Below, piece by piece: positions 1 through 11,551 of a DNA stretch of 56,236 bases. The stretch is from Acidobacteriota bacterium. GTDB lineage: Bacteria; Acidobacteriota; Terriglobia; Acidiferrales; UBA7541. Numbering within the stretch: position 1 is the stretch's first letter; each line of letters begins with the position of its first letter. The stretch is taken from positions 1-56,236 of the forward strand of contig JABCZR010000026.1 of the NCBI GenBank assembly GCA_013289585.1, in the 5' to 3' direction. A program made the translations under genes and the position numbers. Under the pieces are notes generated by a model that worked only from the letters and a program-made list of their open reading frames with translations, ran no database searches and was not told the origin of the DNA.

Positions 1-382
<382 letters not shown>

Positions 383-438
383 TTCGTCCTCTGCTCCTCA
401 AATCAAAATTCACTCAAACTTCTGAGAAAGCTTGGTGC

Positions 439-2700
<2,262 letters not shown>

Positions 2701-2785
2701 GGCTCCTGGAACGGCTTTCTTTTCTCCTACCCGAGTTGCGACTGCATCACTCACAAAAACCACCTATCCCTTGCCAGCGCCCTTT

Positions 2786-3256
2786 TTACCAGCGGTAGTG
2801 CGCGAACGCCTTGTTCGCCTCCGCCATGCGGTGCACGTCTTCCTTCTTCTTCATCGCTCCGCCGCGCGAATTCGCCGCGTCGATCAATTCATCCGCGAGC
2901 TTGTCCACCATGGTCTTGCCCGCGCGCTCGCGTGAATATTGCAGCAGCCAGCGAATGGCCAGCGATTGCCTGCGGAACGGGTTTACTTCCACCGGCACCT
3001 GGTAGTTCGCGCCGCCAACGCGCCGCGTCTTCACTTCCAGCACCGGCTTTACGTTCTCGATAGCCTTCTTGAAAATCTTCAAGGCATCGTCGTTGGTCTT
3101 TTTGGCAACCTGATCCATCGCGCCATAAAACACGCGCTGCGCCGTCGACTTCTTGCCTTCCCACATCATCGAGCAGATGAACTTCTCTACGATGTCGCTG
3201 GCATAGACCGGATCGGTCGCCTGTGTTCGCCGGAAAACGAGTCCTTTGCGTGGCAT
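2786..3256 (-). CDS. rpsG: 30S ribosomal protein S7
   Basis: The 156-residue protein opens [16 protein letters not shown] and has the standard uS7 length. The segment around [10 protein letters not shown] and the basic C-terminal part ([11 protein letters not shown]) are those of the 16S rRNA-binding protein that nucleates 30S head assembly. It lies between rpsL (55 bp upstream) and fusA, on the same strand. In E. coli S7 also represses translation of its own operon, but I cannot identify an S7 site here from sequence alone. No truncation or other oddity is visible. Confidence 0.98.
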   Translation of the reverse strand: MPRKGLVFRRTQATDPVYASDIVEKFICSMMWEGKKSTAQRVFYGAMDQVAKKTNDDALKIFKKAIENVKPVLEVKTRRVGGANYQVPVEVNPFRRQSLAIRWLLQYSRERAGKTMVDKLADELIDAANSRGGAMKKKEDVHRMAEANKAFAHYRW

Positions 3257-3310
3257 TGCTCTCTATCGCTCCTTCACAATCTCTTCGCTCACAACCGCTC
3301 TGCGGCTGGC

Positions 3311-3697
3311 TTACTTCGCTTGCGCGGCCTTGGGCCGCTTCGCGCCGTACTTCGAACGTCCCTGCTTGCGGTTCTCGACGCCCGCGGCGTCCAGCGTTCC
3401 GCGCACGATGTGATACCGCACTCCCGGCAAATCCTTCACGCGGCCGCCGCGCACCAGCACGATCGAGTGTTCTTGCAGGTTGTGGCCGACACCGGGTATG
3501 TACGTCGTCACTTCAATCGAATTCGTCAAGCGCACGCGCGCTACTTTGCGCAACGCGGAGTTCGGCTTCTTTGGCGTTTGCGTGTACACGCGAATGCACA
3601 CTCCGCGCTTCTCCGGGCAGCCCGCCAGCGCAGGCGACTTCGTCTTTACCAGGACTGCTTCACGTCCCATCCGTACTAGCTGCGAAAACGTCGGCAC
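3311..3697 (-). CDS. rpsL: 30S ribosomal protein S12
   Basis: The 128-residue protein has every uS12 hallmark: [22 protein letters not shown] and [11 protein letters not shown]. It contributes to decoding accuracy in the 30S A site. Lys43 and the Lys of RVKDLPG, the usual streptomycin-resistance positions, are wild type. It is the first gene of the str operon, read from a promoter at 4036-4064 through a long leader. rpoB and rpoC, which often precede rpsL, are not upstream here: the next gene is an unrelated hydrolase. Confidence 0.98.
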   Translation of the reverse strand: MPTFSQLVRMGREAVLVKTKSPALAGCPEKRGVCIRVYTQTPKKPNSALRKVARVRLTNSIEVTTYIPGVGHNLQEHSIVLVRGGRVKDLPGVRYHIVRGTLDAAGVENRKQGRSKYGAKRPKAAQAK

Positions 3698-3976
3698 AGT
3701 CGTCCCTCTATGGCGCGCAAAAATTTTGCGGCTCCCGCAATGCGCGTAGACAAATCGGCGCGAGAGCGCAGTCCAATGCTGAAAGGTCTACTGCGAATCC
3801 GGAGGTACAACCAGCAAGAAACTCCGTACGCACTCCAAGAGGGAGAACTATTCCCTTGGCTTCAGTTCGGAGAGGCTTACTCGGCTTTGCGGGGCTGGCG
3901 CCCCATTCCGGCCGCTCTTCTGTCCCATTCCGTCCTACTTTGTTCCGGGACCGAAGATAATTCCCTTCCAACTAGT

Positions 3977-4025
3977 CGATTCCAGCGAGCTGGAATCGCC
4001 CCCATCAGGGAAGACACATCCCTGA
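3977..4025 (-). promoter_or_regulatory. Two hairpins in the str operon leader
   Basis: Two perfect inverted repeats lie just downstream of the expected transcription start. TCAGGGA (4005-4011) pairs with TCCCTGA (4019-4025) around a 7-nt loop. CGATTCCAGC (3977-3986) pairs with GCTGGAATCG (3989-3998) around two bases, so the apical pairs would open. Neither is followed by a T run, so they do not look like terminators. They could protect the 5' end or be a regulatory leader; the function is unknown. Confidence 0.55.
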
Positions 4026-4035
4026 CAAACAAGGA

Positions 4036-4064
4036 AGTATAAGGAAGAAGACGTGCTCTGTCAA
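4036..4064 (-). promoter_or_regulatory. Sigma70 promoter of the str operon
   Basis: On the minus strand TTGACA (4064-4059) is followed after 17 bases by TATACT (4041-4036), a near-perfect housekeeping promoter. Transcription should start near 4029, which leaves an untranslated leader of about 330 nt before rpsL. The rest of the gene-free stretch 3698-4407 shows no convincing ORF on either strand. Confidence 0.85.
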
Positions 4065-4407
4065 ATCAGATTCGAAACCAGCCAGTGGAAATCTTTGTGG
4101 AAAAAGGGGATTTGGCTGTTTCCTTGCCCAAGTGACCTTCCTCAATTCATTGTTGCGTGGTAATTATGCTACAGTTTAGCTTTCTCGCGAACTGCCTCCA
4201 AGCATGGCCTAAATCGCAAACGGCGGAGGTTTCCGAGCGGTCTCGATCCCTACCCCATCTTGTCCGTAAGCTGTTGATAAATAATTGTTTACTGATGCCT
4301 GTCGTGGGGAGGCCCACTCGGTCCTAAGACCGCAAGCCCTTCCTCTCCACCGAAACCCAAAACCAGCCCACCAGCGCCGCCTGATTCAGAACCTCCTGCG
4401 GCTATCC

Positions 4408-5802
4408 TCATGGCCTTTTCTCCGGCCCCTTCATGGGAACAGCCGTGTGACGTGGCAGCGTTGCATGCCCGTTTTCCACCGCGACGTAACCATCCCGAAT
4501 GACAAGTTCTACTTTTGCCAAGTCATCCAAGTTTTCATCCGGCTTGCCATTCACAACCAGCACATCTGCCAGCTTTCCCGGCTGCAGCGTGCCAAGACGG
4601 TCATCCATATCTAAAATTTCAGAATTTGTTTTCGTCGCCGCGACCAGCGCCTCCGGAACACTCCACCCGGCCTCGACAAAATTCTTCAGCTCCCGGATAT
4701 ATGGCCCCGGCATGTAGCGATACCAATGCAAAATCAAATCCGTGCCTACACCGCATTTGATCCCTGCCTTGCGCAAGCGCTTCAACATTTCGAGGTTGGC
4801 ATCCTTTGAAAATGTAAACCGCCGCGAAGTCGATCCGAAATACCCGCCCCACTCCTCGAAAATAATTTGATAAGGGATCAACGTCGGATCAGCCGCCACG
4901 CCCTTCTTCGCCATCAGTTGTATGGTCTCCTCGCTCCGCGGCAAGGGATGCTCGATGGTGTCGGCCCCGGCTTCCACCGCCCTCTGAATATAAAAAGTCT
5001 CCGCATCCACCGTGACCTTCAATCCCAGCTCGTGCGCTTCCGTAACCGCGGCTTTTACTTCTTCCGGCGAAAAATAGCTTCCCAGCTTGATGACATCCGC
5101 GCCTTTGTGAAACTGTTCGCGCACCGCTAGTCTCCAATCGTCCGGCCCGGAAGCCAATCGTGTCGCGCCCATCATTCGAATGAGCTCATCGGGAGTATTT
5201 TCCGTAGAATGCCCGCCCTCAGCGGTAATAAACGCCCCCGCGGGAAATACGCGCGGCCCGGAGATACGGTTCTGATTCACCCATTCCTTCAGCCGGAAGG
5301 TCACATCTCCCTGCGACCCGACATCCCGCACGCTTGTGATTCCACTTTCGAGGAAGTACCGCAATTTTTCTGCCCCGCGCAGGGTTGCGTCCGATTCGCT
5401 GATCGCCACGCCAAACTCCTCCGCCGTCAGCGGATAGGTCAGATGGGTGTGCAGATCAATCAAGCCGGGCAGCACGGTCTTTCCAGTTACATCAATCACG
5501 CGCGCATCTTTGGGCCAATCGGTTGAGCCCGCCGCCAGAATCTTTGCAATCTTGTTGCGCTCGATGACCAGCGTGCCCTCTCGCGCCGGCCCGCCTGTCC
5601 CATCGAAAATTCTTCCGCCGCTCAGAACCAACGTACCTTCCGGCCCCCGCGGTCCCGGTTTGACCGGAACACGACGCGGGTCGTCGCTTACCGGCGTTTT
5701 CGGGTCGAGGTACTTCCTGCGCTCCAACCTCTGCTCCTGCGCGCCTCCGGCTGAACAGAAAAACAAAATGAGAAGAAGGACCGCAAACGCTCTAGTCTTC
5801 AT
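4408..5802 (-). CDS. Secreted metal-dependent amidohydrolase (imidazolonepropionase-like)
   Basis: This is a 464-residue amidohydrolase-superfamily enzyme. The N-terminus (MKTRAFAVLLLILFFCSAGGAQ) is a signal peptide. The metal-binding strand is VLPGLIDLHTHLTYP with the HxH pair. TVDAETFY and DTIEHPLPR follow in the barrel, then GVGTDL, and the late LQPGKLADVLVVNG is the family's closing motif. Such enzymes hydrolyse cyclic amides or peptide-like substrates, but the substrate cannot be told here. The start at 5802 is preferred over an upstream one because GGAGG lies eight bases before it and it opens the signal peptide. A second member of the family lies at 33657-34979. The gene is separated from the upstream peptidase by a terminator. 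Confidence 0.88.
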   Translation of the reverse strand: MKTRAFAVLLLILFFCSAGGAQEQRLERRKYLDPKTPVSDDPRRVPVKPGPRGPEGTLVLSGGRIFDGTGGPAREGTLVIERNKIAKILAAGSTDWPKDARVIDVTGKTVLPGLIDLHTHLTYPLTAEEFGVAISESDATLRGAEKLRYFLESGITSVRDVGSQGDVTFRLKEWVNQNRISGPRVFPAGAFITAEGGHSTENTPDELIRMMGATRLASGPDDWRLAVREQFHKGADVIKLGSYFSPEEVKAAVTEAHELGLKVTVDAETFYIQRAVEAGADTIEHPLPRSEETIQLMAKKGVAADPTLIPYQIIFEEWGGYFGSTSRRFTFSKDANLEMLKRLRKAGIKCGVGTDLILHWYRYMPGPYIRELKNFVEAGWSVPEALVAATKTNSEILDMDDRLGTLQPGKLADVLVVNGKPDENLDDLAKVELVIRDGYVAVENGHATLPRHTAVPMKGPEKRP

Positions 5803-5854
5803 CCGGAATTCCTCCGCGCCGTTTCTTACCACATCCCGCGCATAACGAGTGGAC

Positions 5855-5891
5855 AAAAAATCGGGCGGCCCGCCAGCCGCGAGCCGCCCGA
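5855..5891 (-). terminator. Intrinsic terminator of the M28 peptidase gene
   Basis: Read on the minus strand, TCGGGCGGC and GCCGCCCGA form a perfect 9-bp stem around a 13-nt loop and are followed directly by six T. It starts 32 bp after the M28 stop codon, so the downstream amidohydrolase should have its own promoter. Confidence 0.85.
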
Positions 5892-5923
5892 CCTACTGGA
5901 GTTCCTGTTGCCCACTCAAATCT

Positions 5924-7468
5924 TTACTGAGGAGCGTCGTCCTTCTTTTCTGCTTCCGCAAATTCCTTGGGCCACAATCCGAACGCCTTCAGCATGGCGT
6001 CTTCATGCTGCTCCACCAGCATCTTCGCTGTTCGTCCCACGGACCAGGGCGTCGCAAACCGCTCCGGCCGGTCGGCGATCCAGAACGCCGCTAGCGCCAT
6101 GAGCGTGGAGTTCTGCGCCAGCACGTCCTGCTTCTGCGCCTCTAGCGCATCCGCCGCCGAATGGTGCGTGAACTTGTAATCCGTGGTGTCCTGAAGCATG
6201 TTGATCCCCGGCAGGCCCGCCATCGAAAACGGCAGCGTGTCCGTCCCCGATTCCACCTTGTCATCCACCGACATCTTGTTGAAATTCACCAATGAGTCCG
6301 CGAAGGGCTCGAACACCGCCACCAGGTCGTCGCGGCCTCCCATCTGAAACCCTTTCACCATGCCTTGCCCCGAATCCAGCACGAGGTTGCCCAGATGATT
6401 CCCCATCTCAGCCTGGTGTAGCTTGATGTATGCAAACGATCCGTCCAGCCCCTGCTCCTCGCCGGTAAACAGCACAAAGCGAATCGTGCGTCGCGGCTTC
6501 TGCCCCGAGCGCGCGATGGAATCGGCGGCCCCGAGTACCGTCGCGGTCCCGGAACCATTGTCGGTCGTACCTTCAGCCAAATCCCAGGAATCCAGGTGTC
6601 CGCCGACCACTAGAATCTGTTCCGGATGCTCTCGCCCGCGGATTTCGCCCACCACATTTGCTGCTTCAACCGGTCCGCTCGTAAACGTGTTTTGAATATT
6701 GAACCGCGCCCGCGGCGTCAGCCCCCGCTCCAGGTAGCGCTCCAGTTGACCCTGGTCTTCGGCCGTCATGGAGACTACCGGCACCGCAAAGTCCGCGTTG
6801 AATCCCAGAATTCCCGTGTGCGTCAGGTTCATCCCCGCGGATTTGCTCCCGCCCTGCCCGCCGATCACTGCCACAACACCCGCCGGTCCGGCGGCTTTCA
6901 GAAAATCACCAAATTGTGCAAAGAGCTGCATGCCATCCTTGGTCGGGCGGCCTTTCGCGACCACCAAAACCACTTTGCCCTTGAGCCGCGTTACATGCTT
7001 GATCTCGTTGTCTATGTCGAACAGGTTTACGGCCACCACGTCGCCTTCCCCTCCGCCCGCTGGCGTCGAGCCCGTCCAACCCATCGCGTCCACATGCAAC
7101 TTGTGCTGCACCGGCGAGAGCAGCTCGGCATCCGCGGAGCCGCGCGACCATCCCTTCCACAAGGTATATTTTTCGATGTGCACGTTTTCCAGGCCTATGG
7201 CCTTCATCTTGGCCATGCCCCACTCTTCGGATTTGCGTTCCGCAGGCGACCCCGTCACGCGTGAGCCAATGTCGTCGCTCAATTCCGTGAGGTACTGGAA
7301 GGCATGCGATCCCATCATTCCTTCGCCGGCAATCTTCGTTAGCGCCGGCTTTGTGCCATCCTCATCCGGCCCTTTCGGCAACGGCCGATCGTTGGCCCAG
7401 AGCGACTTCGCTCCCGCACTCAATAAACTCACTGCTACAACTGCCACCCCGGCCAAAACACGTCGCAT
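5924..7468 (-). CDS. Secreted M28-family zinc metallopeptidase
   Basis: The product is a 514-residue exported peptidase. A signal peptide (MRRVLAGVAVVAVSLLSAGA) opens the protein. A PA-domain-like middle region precedes the catalytic part, which carries the zinc ligands in GGHLDSWD, TTDNGSGTA, FTGEEQG and FTHHSAADALE, typical of aminopeptidases that use two zinc ions. The start at 7468 has AGGAG seven bases upstream, and a longer form would bury the signal peptide. The gene ends in a T-run terminator, so it is probably monocistronic. A likely role is peptide scavenging outside the cytoplasm, which is inference. A carboxypeptidase Q-like specificity is possible. Confidence 0.9.
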   Translation of the reverse strand: MRRVLAGVAVVAVSLLSAGAKSLWANDRPLPKGPDEDGTKPALTKIAGEGMMGSHAFQYLTELSDDIGSRVTGSPAERKSEEWGMAKMKAIGLENVHIEKYTLWKGWSRGSADAELLSPVQHKLHVDAMGWTGSTPAGGGEGDVVAVNLFDIDNEIKHVTRLKGKVVLVVAKGRPTKDGMQLFAQFGDFLKAAGPAGVVAVIGGQGGSKSAGMNLTHTGILGFNADFAVPVVSMTAEDQGQLERYLERGLTPRARFNIQNTFTSGPVEAANVVGEIRGREHPEQILVVGGHLDSWDLAEGTTDNGSGTATVLGAADSIARSGQKPRRTIRFVLFTGEEQGLDGSFAYIKLHQAEMGNHLGNLVLDSGQGMVKGFQMGGRDDLVAVFEPFADSLVNFNKMSVDDKVESGTDTLPFSMAGLPGINMLQDTTDYKFTHHSAADALEAQKQDVLAQNSTLMALAAFWIADRPERFATPWSVGRTAKMLVEQHEDAMLKAFGLWPKEFAEAEKKDDAPQ

Positions 7469-7543
7469 TCGTTCTCTCCTCGCGCCATTCGCGCACGCAA
7501 ACTCTATCACGCTCTCAGACGTACCCGCCGCAGAACGGTTTCC

Positions 7544-7576
7544 TTTGGAGTGCGGGAGCTAGCTCCCGCTTTTCCG
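7544..7576. repeat. Dispersed palindrome, copy 1
   Basis: TTTGGAGT, then the perfect palindrome GCGGGAGCTAGCTCCCGC (7552-7569), then TTTTCCG. The same outer frame with a different stem recurs at 11366-11399. The copy lies in the 272-bp stretch between two divergent genes, which holds no other feature I can support. Confidence 0.7.
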
Positions 7577-7740
7577 TCCGCCACACATGCAAACCCACCT
7601 CGCTTTCATCAACCGGCTACCTCCTATCCAGGCACCAGTTCCTTTCCTCAGCCGATCACCCAGTCACACTGTCGAAACTCCTGCCTCCTTCCTCCTTTAC
7701 CGCGCCTCTGTCCCCGCCCTACACTGCCTGCGAGGCCATC

Positions 7741-9876
7741 TTGCGACTTCCTTCCAGCTTCCACCCACTGTTGCGCGCGCTCGCAATCTCTTGTCTTCTC
7801 GCCCTGGTTCTTCTCCCCAACACGCAAGCGCAACAAGCTCCACAAAAACCCGCGGAGAACACCACCGGAAAAGCTTCAACGCCTGCCGCGCCGCAGAACC
7901 CTGCCCAAATCGAGCTCCTCGAAACCAAAGTCCGTTTCGAATCCAACGGCGACTCGCGAAAAGAAGTCCACGCCCGCGTACACATCAACAGCGAACTCGG
8001 CGTCCGCCAATTTGCCCGCCTCAATTTCGATTACAACCGCTCCTTCCAATCCATCGAAATTCCCCTCGTTCGAATCACCCACGCGAGCGGCGGCATCGCC
8101 GACATCCTCCCCAGCGCCATCACCGATAATCCCAATCCCGCCGTAGTCAACGCCCCCGCCTACCAGGACGTCCGCGTCAAATCCGTCCGCATCCTCGGCC
8201 TCCAGCCCGGCGACCTCCTCGAATATCGCGTCATCACCACCACCTCCCATCATCCCCTCGCCCCCGATTTCTGGCTCGACCACTCCTTCGATCGCTCCGG
8301 CGTCGTTTCCCAGGAACTTTTCGAACTCGACCTCCCGGCCTCTCGCCAAGTCCAAATTCGCATTAACGCGGCGACTCCCGCATCGTCTAACGAGCAATCT
8401 GGCGAGGGGAACTCCGCCCAAAGCATCTATCGCTGGGAGCGAAAGAACTCTTCTCCACCAACTCAGGATTCCGCCAGTGACTCCGTGGCTGAAACTCCCG
8501 CGAGCCCAGACGTAGCTTTGTCAACATTCGGCCATTGGAGAACCTTGTCTATGAGGCTAGCGGACGCGCTAACGCCCGGGGCAATTTCGCCCGACCCGCA
8601 AAAATCTCGCGAAGAACGGTGGCGCGAGTTATTCGCGGCGCCGAAAGTATCCGAGGCGGTTTTGGAAAAGGCTGGAGAACTGACAAAATCGGCGAGCAAT
8701 GATTCACAAAAAACGCAAGCGATTTACGACTTTGTGTCGACAAAGATCGTAACCATTGACCTGCCGCTTGGAGCTACGGGTTTTTCGGTCCGGACAGCAG
8801 ACGCGATTTTGTCTTCAGGATACGCCACACAAGAAGAGAAGTTTGTCCTTTTCGAAGCGCTTGCTAAAGCAGTCGAATTGGGCGCCCGTCCAGTTCTTAC
8901 AGGTTTTTCCGACGTCACTGCCTCCACTGTGCCTATGCCTTCGGTGTTCAAGCATCTCTACATAATCGGAGGAGGTGCGCACTACAGGTATTCGATGGAT
9001 CCCAGCCTCCAGGTAGCCCCGTTTGGTATCATTCCACCAATTCGAGAGAAATTTGTCTTCCTTCTTAACAGGGCTATCCATTTGCAGCCAGAAGGGCCCG
9101 AATACTCTATTGATTCAAGCCTGGGTGTCTGGCTGGAGCCGTCCCGCCGACCGCCGTTTCCCGCATTTCAAAGAGTGGCTGTCGACGCAGTCGTTAATTC
9201 CGAGGGGACACTAACGGCGAAAGTAAAATATACGTTGCGTGGCGAGAATGAACTCACGTTGCGCGTGGCGTTTCATCACGCGCCAAAGGAAAAATGGACA
9301 GAGCTCGCGCAGCTCCTTTCGCTGTCCGACGGCTTCCGCGGAAAAGTAACCACCGTAACCGCCTCCGACCCCTACGCGACGAAAGAGCCATTCACCGTCG
9401 AGTACGAGCTAGCACAACCCAAATTTGTAGACTGGTCCAAGAAGCCCGTGCGCATCCCCGCGCTGCTTCCCCAGTTAGGATTGCCCGATCCCCCCGCCAA
9501 ACCCGCCGTCGGCGCGGCTTCTTCGCCGATCGAGCTCGGCACACCGCTGGAAGTCGCAACCCGCGCCACGCTCCATCTTCCGCCGAGCACGACCGTCCAG
9601 ACTCCTACCGGCACAGCGGTCCAGCGCGATTACGCCACCTACGCCTCGCAATACTCCGCAAAAGGCCAGTCCATCATTGCCTCGCGCCACATCAATTTTC
9701 TTTTGAGGGAGATTCCTGCAGATCGCGCCGCCGACTACAACGCCTTCCTCCACGCCGTCCAGAACGATGAAGCCCAGGACTTCACCTTGGAACGCGAAGA
9801 CACAACAACGGAAGGAAAGAAATCAGCTGCGCCGAAAACTCCGGCTGCACCGTCGCCAGCCCAGCCCAAACCTTGA
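7741..9876 (+). CDS. Secreted DUF3857-type protein with transglutaminase-like region
   Basis: The product has 711 residues from a TTG start at 7741. That start has GAGG five bases upstream and opens a clean signal peptide (MRLPSSFHPLLRALAISCLLALVLLPNTQAQ). Longer forms run into the divergent M28 gene and have no signal. The N-terminal beta-rich part (ESNGDSRKEVHARVHI; LQPGDLLEYRVITTT) matches DUF3857. The middle (ETLTKSASNDS-like helix, then AIYDFVSTKIV and EEKFVLFEALAKAVELGARPVL) resembles a transglutaminase-like fold, but I see no clear catalytic Cys-His-Asp. Codon choice changes inside the gene: the ends favour C-ending codons while about 8400-9290 does not. The function is unknown; these proteins are often periplasmic. 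It converges with frr, the stops lying only 2 bp apart. Confidence 0.82.
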   Translation: MRLPSSFHPLLRALAISCLLALVLLPNTQAQQAPQKPAENTTGKASTPAAPQNPAQIELLETKVRFESNGDSRKEVHARVHINSELGVRQFARLNFDYNRSFQSIEIPLVRITHASGGIADILPSAITDNPNPAVVNAPAYQDVRVKSVRILGLQPGDLLEYRVITTTSHHPLAPDFWLDHSFDRSGVVSQELFELDLPASRQVQIRINAATPASSNEQSGEGNSAQSIYRWERKNSSPPTQDSASDSVAETPASPDVALSTFGHWRTLSMRLADALTPGAISPDPQKSREERWRELFAAPKVSEAVLEKAGELTKSASNDSQKTQAIYDFVSTKIVTIDLPLGATGFSVRTADAILSSGYATQEEKFVLFEALAKAVELGARPVLTGFSDVTASTVPMPSVFKHLYIIGGGAHYRYSMDPSLQVAPFGIIPPIREKFVFLLNRAIHLQPEGPEYSIDSSLGVWLEPSRRPPFPAFQRVAVDAVVNSEGTLTAKVKYTLRGENELTLRVAFHHAPKEKWTELAQLLSLSDGFRGKVTTVTASDPYATKEPFTVEYELAQPKFVDWSKKPVRIPALLPQLGLPDPPAKPAVGAASSPIELGTPLEVATRATLHLPPSTTVQTPTGTAVQRDYATYASQYSAKGQSIIASRHINFLLREIPADRAADYNAFLHAVQNDEAQDFTLEREDTTTEGKKSAAPKTPAAPSPAQPKP

Positions 9877-9878
9877 CG

Positions 9879-10454
9879 TTACTTGAGTTCCAGGATTTCC
9901 TTCTCTTTGGCCGCGGAGAGGTCTTCAATCTTCTTCGTTTCCGAATGCGAGATCTTTTCCATCTCTTCAATCGCCCGCTTGTGGTCGTCCTGGCTGATTT
10001 TCTTGTCCTTCTCCAGCTTGTCGATGGCTTCCTTGATGTCCCGGCGAATGTTGCGCACCGCCGTGCGGTGATTCTCCAGCACCTTGTGCAGGTGCTTGAC
10101 GATCTCCTTGCGGCGCTCTTCCGTCGGCGACGGCATCGGCACGCGCACCACTTTGCCGTCATTCGTGGGATTCAGCCCCAAATCCGAAGTCCGTATGGCT
10201 TTGTCGATCAGCGGAACCACGCTCGGATCCCACGGCGAAATCACCAGCAGCGTCGCTTCCGGCACCGCCACCGTCCCAAGCTGATTCACGGGCATCGGCG
10301 TCCCGTGATAGTCCACGCGGATGTTGTCCAGAATGGAAGCATTGGCGCGCCCCGTCCGCAGCGTGGCCAGTTCCTTCCGAAAATCATCGACGGCCTTCTC
10401 CATCCGCGTCTTCGCCGCCGCCATCGCATCCTTCGTCGTCGCAATCGTCGTCAT
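9879..10454 (-). CDS. frr: Ribosome recycling factor
   Basis: The 191-residue protein has the RRF signature throughout: ELATLRTGRANASILD, then PEATLLVISPWDPS, then the helix-rich tail IRRDIKEAIDKLEKDKKISQDD. Together with EF-G it splits post-termination ribosomes. GAGGA lies four to five bases before the ATG. It is the last gene of the rplM-rpsI-rpsB-tsf-pyrH-frr cluster, 87 bp after pyrH. Length and key residues look normal. Confidence 0.97.
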   Translation of the reverse strand: MTTIATTKDAMAAAKTRMEKAVDDFRKELATLRTGRANASILDNIRVDYHGTPMPVNQLGTVAVPEATLLVISPWDPSVVPLIDKAIRTSDLGLNPTNDGKVVRVPMPSPTEERRKEIVKHLHKVLENHRTAVRNIRRDIKEAIDKLEKDKKISQDDHKRAIEEMEKISHSETKKIEDLSAAKEKEILELK

Positions 10455-10541
10455 GTCTTCCTCTTCAAAACAATCTTTCTCAGGATGATCAGGTCTTCCT
10501 GGCTCAATGTTCTCGATGAAGATAGGTAGCTGATAACTTAC

Positions 10542-11300
10542 CTACGCCGGAGTCACCTTCGACCCCACGCGCTCCCCCAGCACCACTCGTTTGATGTTCC
10601 CCGCCCTGTTCATGTTGAACACCACGATCGGCATGCCGTTGTCCATGCACAACGAAATCGCCGTCGAGTCCATCACTTTCAGGTTCTGGTTCAGCACGTC
10701 CCGGTAGGAAATCGCCGCGAAGAATTTCGCGTCCGGAATCTGTTCCGGATCGGCGTCGTAAACCCCGTCCACGCGCGTGGCTTTCAGGATCACGTCCGCC
10801 TTGATTTCCATCGCGCGCAGCGCCGCCGCCGTGTCCGTCGAAAAATACGGATTCCCCGTCCCCGCCGCAAAAATCACCACGCGGTTTTTCTCCAGGTGCC
10901 GCATCGCGCGCCGCCGGATAAACGGCTCGGAAACTTCCTTCATCTCGATGGCGCTCAGTACCCGCGTAAAGACGCCTTCTTTTTCCAGCGCGTCCTGCAG
11001 CGCCAGCGCATTGATCACCGTCGCGAGCATCCCCATGTAGTCGCCCGTCGCGCGGTCGATCTCGAATCCCTTTTGCCGCGCCCCGCGAAAGATATTTCCT
11101 CCGCCGACCATGATCGCCGTCTTCACACCCAGCTCGTGCACTTCCTTCAGCTCGCGCGCGATCGCCTGAATCGTCGGCCCGTGAATGCCAAATCCCTGAG
11201 GCCCCTGAAAGGCCTCTCCGGAGAGCTTGAGCATAATCCGCTGGTAAACCGGCTTCGCTTTTTTCGCAGTCTTCTTGCTGGCTTTCTTCGTCGCCGCCAT
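10542..11300 (-). CDS. pyrH: UMP kinase
   Basis: The 252-residue amino-acid-kinase-fold enzyme phosphorylates UMP to UDP in pyrimidine nucleotide synthesis. The motifs [32 protein letters not shown] and [13 protein letters not shown] are all present. Ahead of the first strand it has a short Lys/Ala-rich extension ([16 protein letters not shown]) that most bacterial UMP kinases lack. The same reading frame, the ATG and a GGAGA three to four bases upstream support this start, although the extension could be dispensable. It lies between tsf and frr. A terminator separates it from tsf, so it may have an additional promoter. Confidence 0.96.
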   Translation of the reverse strand: MAATKKASKKTAKKAKPVYQRIMLKLSGEAFQGPQGFGIHGPTIQAIARELKEVHELGVKTAIMVGGGNIFRGARQKGFEIDRATGDYMGMLATVINALALQDALEKEGVFTRVLSAIEMKEVSEPFIRRRAMRHLEKNRVVIFAAGTGNPYFSTDTAAALRAMEIKADVILKATRVDGVYDADPEQIPDAKFFAAISYRDVLNQNLKVMDSTAISLCMDNGMPIVVFNMNRAGNIKRVVLGERVGSKVTPA

Positions 11301-11365
11301 GTCTCTCCGATTCGCGCCCTCTAAAATCCCGTGAATTGTAACAAACTATCCCCGCCCCCGCACTT

Positions 11366-11426
11366 TTTGGAGTGCGGCAGTCTTGCTGCCGCTTTTCCGG
11401 CGGCGCCAATCCGAAAAAGCGGCAGC
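11366..11426. repeat. Dispersed palindrome, copy 2 plus inverted half copy
   Basis: TTTGGAGT-GCGGCAG-tcttg-CTGCCGC-TTTTCCG spans 11366-11399 and has the frame of the copy at 7544-7576 with a different, still self-complementary stem. The right arm repeats in inverted form at 11411-11426, so GCTGCCGCTTTTCCGG (11385-11400) can also pair with the downstream half, with one mismatch. It lies in the tsf-pyrH gap. Confidence 0.65.
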
Positions 11427-11489
11427 GCTTCCATTCTCACTTCAATCTCGCAAGTGCCCGCTCGAAAACCTCACTGCGACACTCCAAAC

Positions 11490-11523
11490 AAAAAGGGCGT
11501 CCAGGTTTCCCCCGAAACGCCCC
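11490..11523 (-). terminator. Terminator downstream of tsf
   Basis: On the minus strand GGGCGT (11522-11517) pairs with ACGCCC (11500-11495), with an inner TTTC/GAAA pairing, and five T follow at 11494-11490. It begins 29 bp after the tsf stop, so transcription into pyrH is likely reduced. Confidence 0.7.
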
Positions 11524-11551
11524 AAACGCTTCCTCTTGATGGATTCTTCGT

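Noticed and set aside
4222-4255. tRNA-like stretch (GCGGAGGTTTCCGAGCGGTC)
   Set aside because: It resembles the 5' half of a Leu/Ser tRNA, but no acceptor stem, anticodon arm or T arm can be built downstream.
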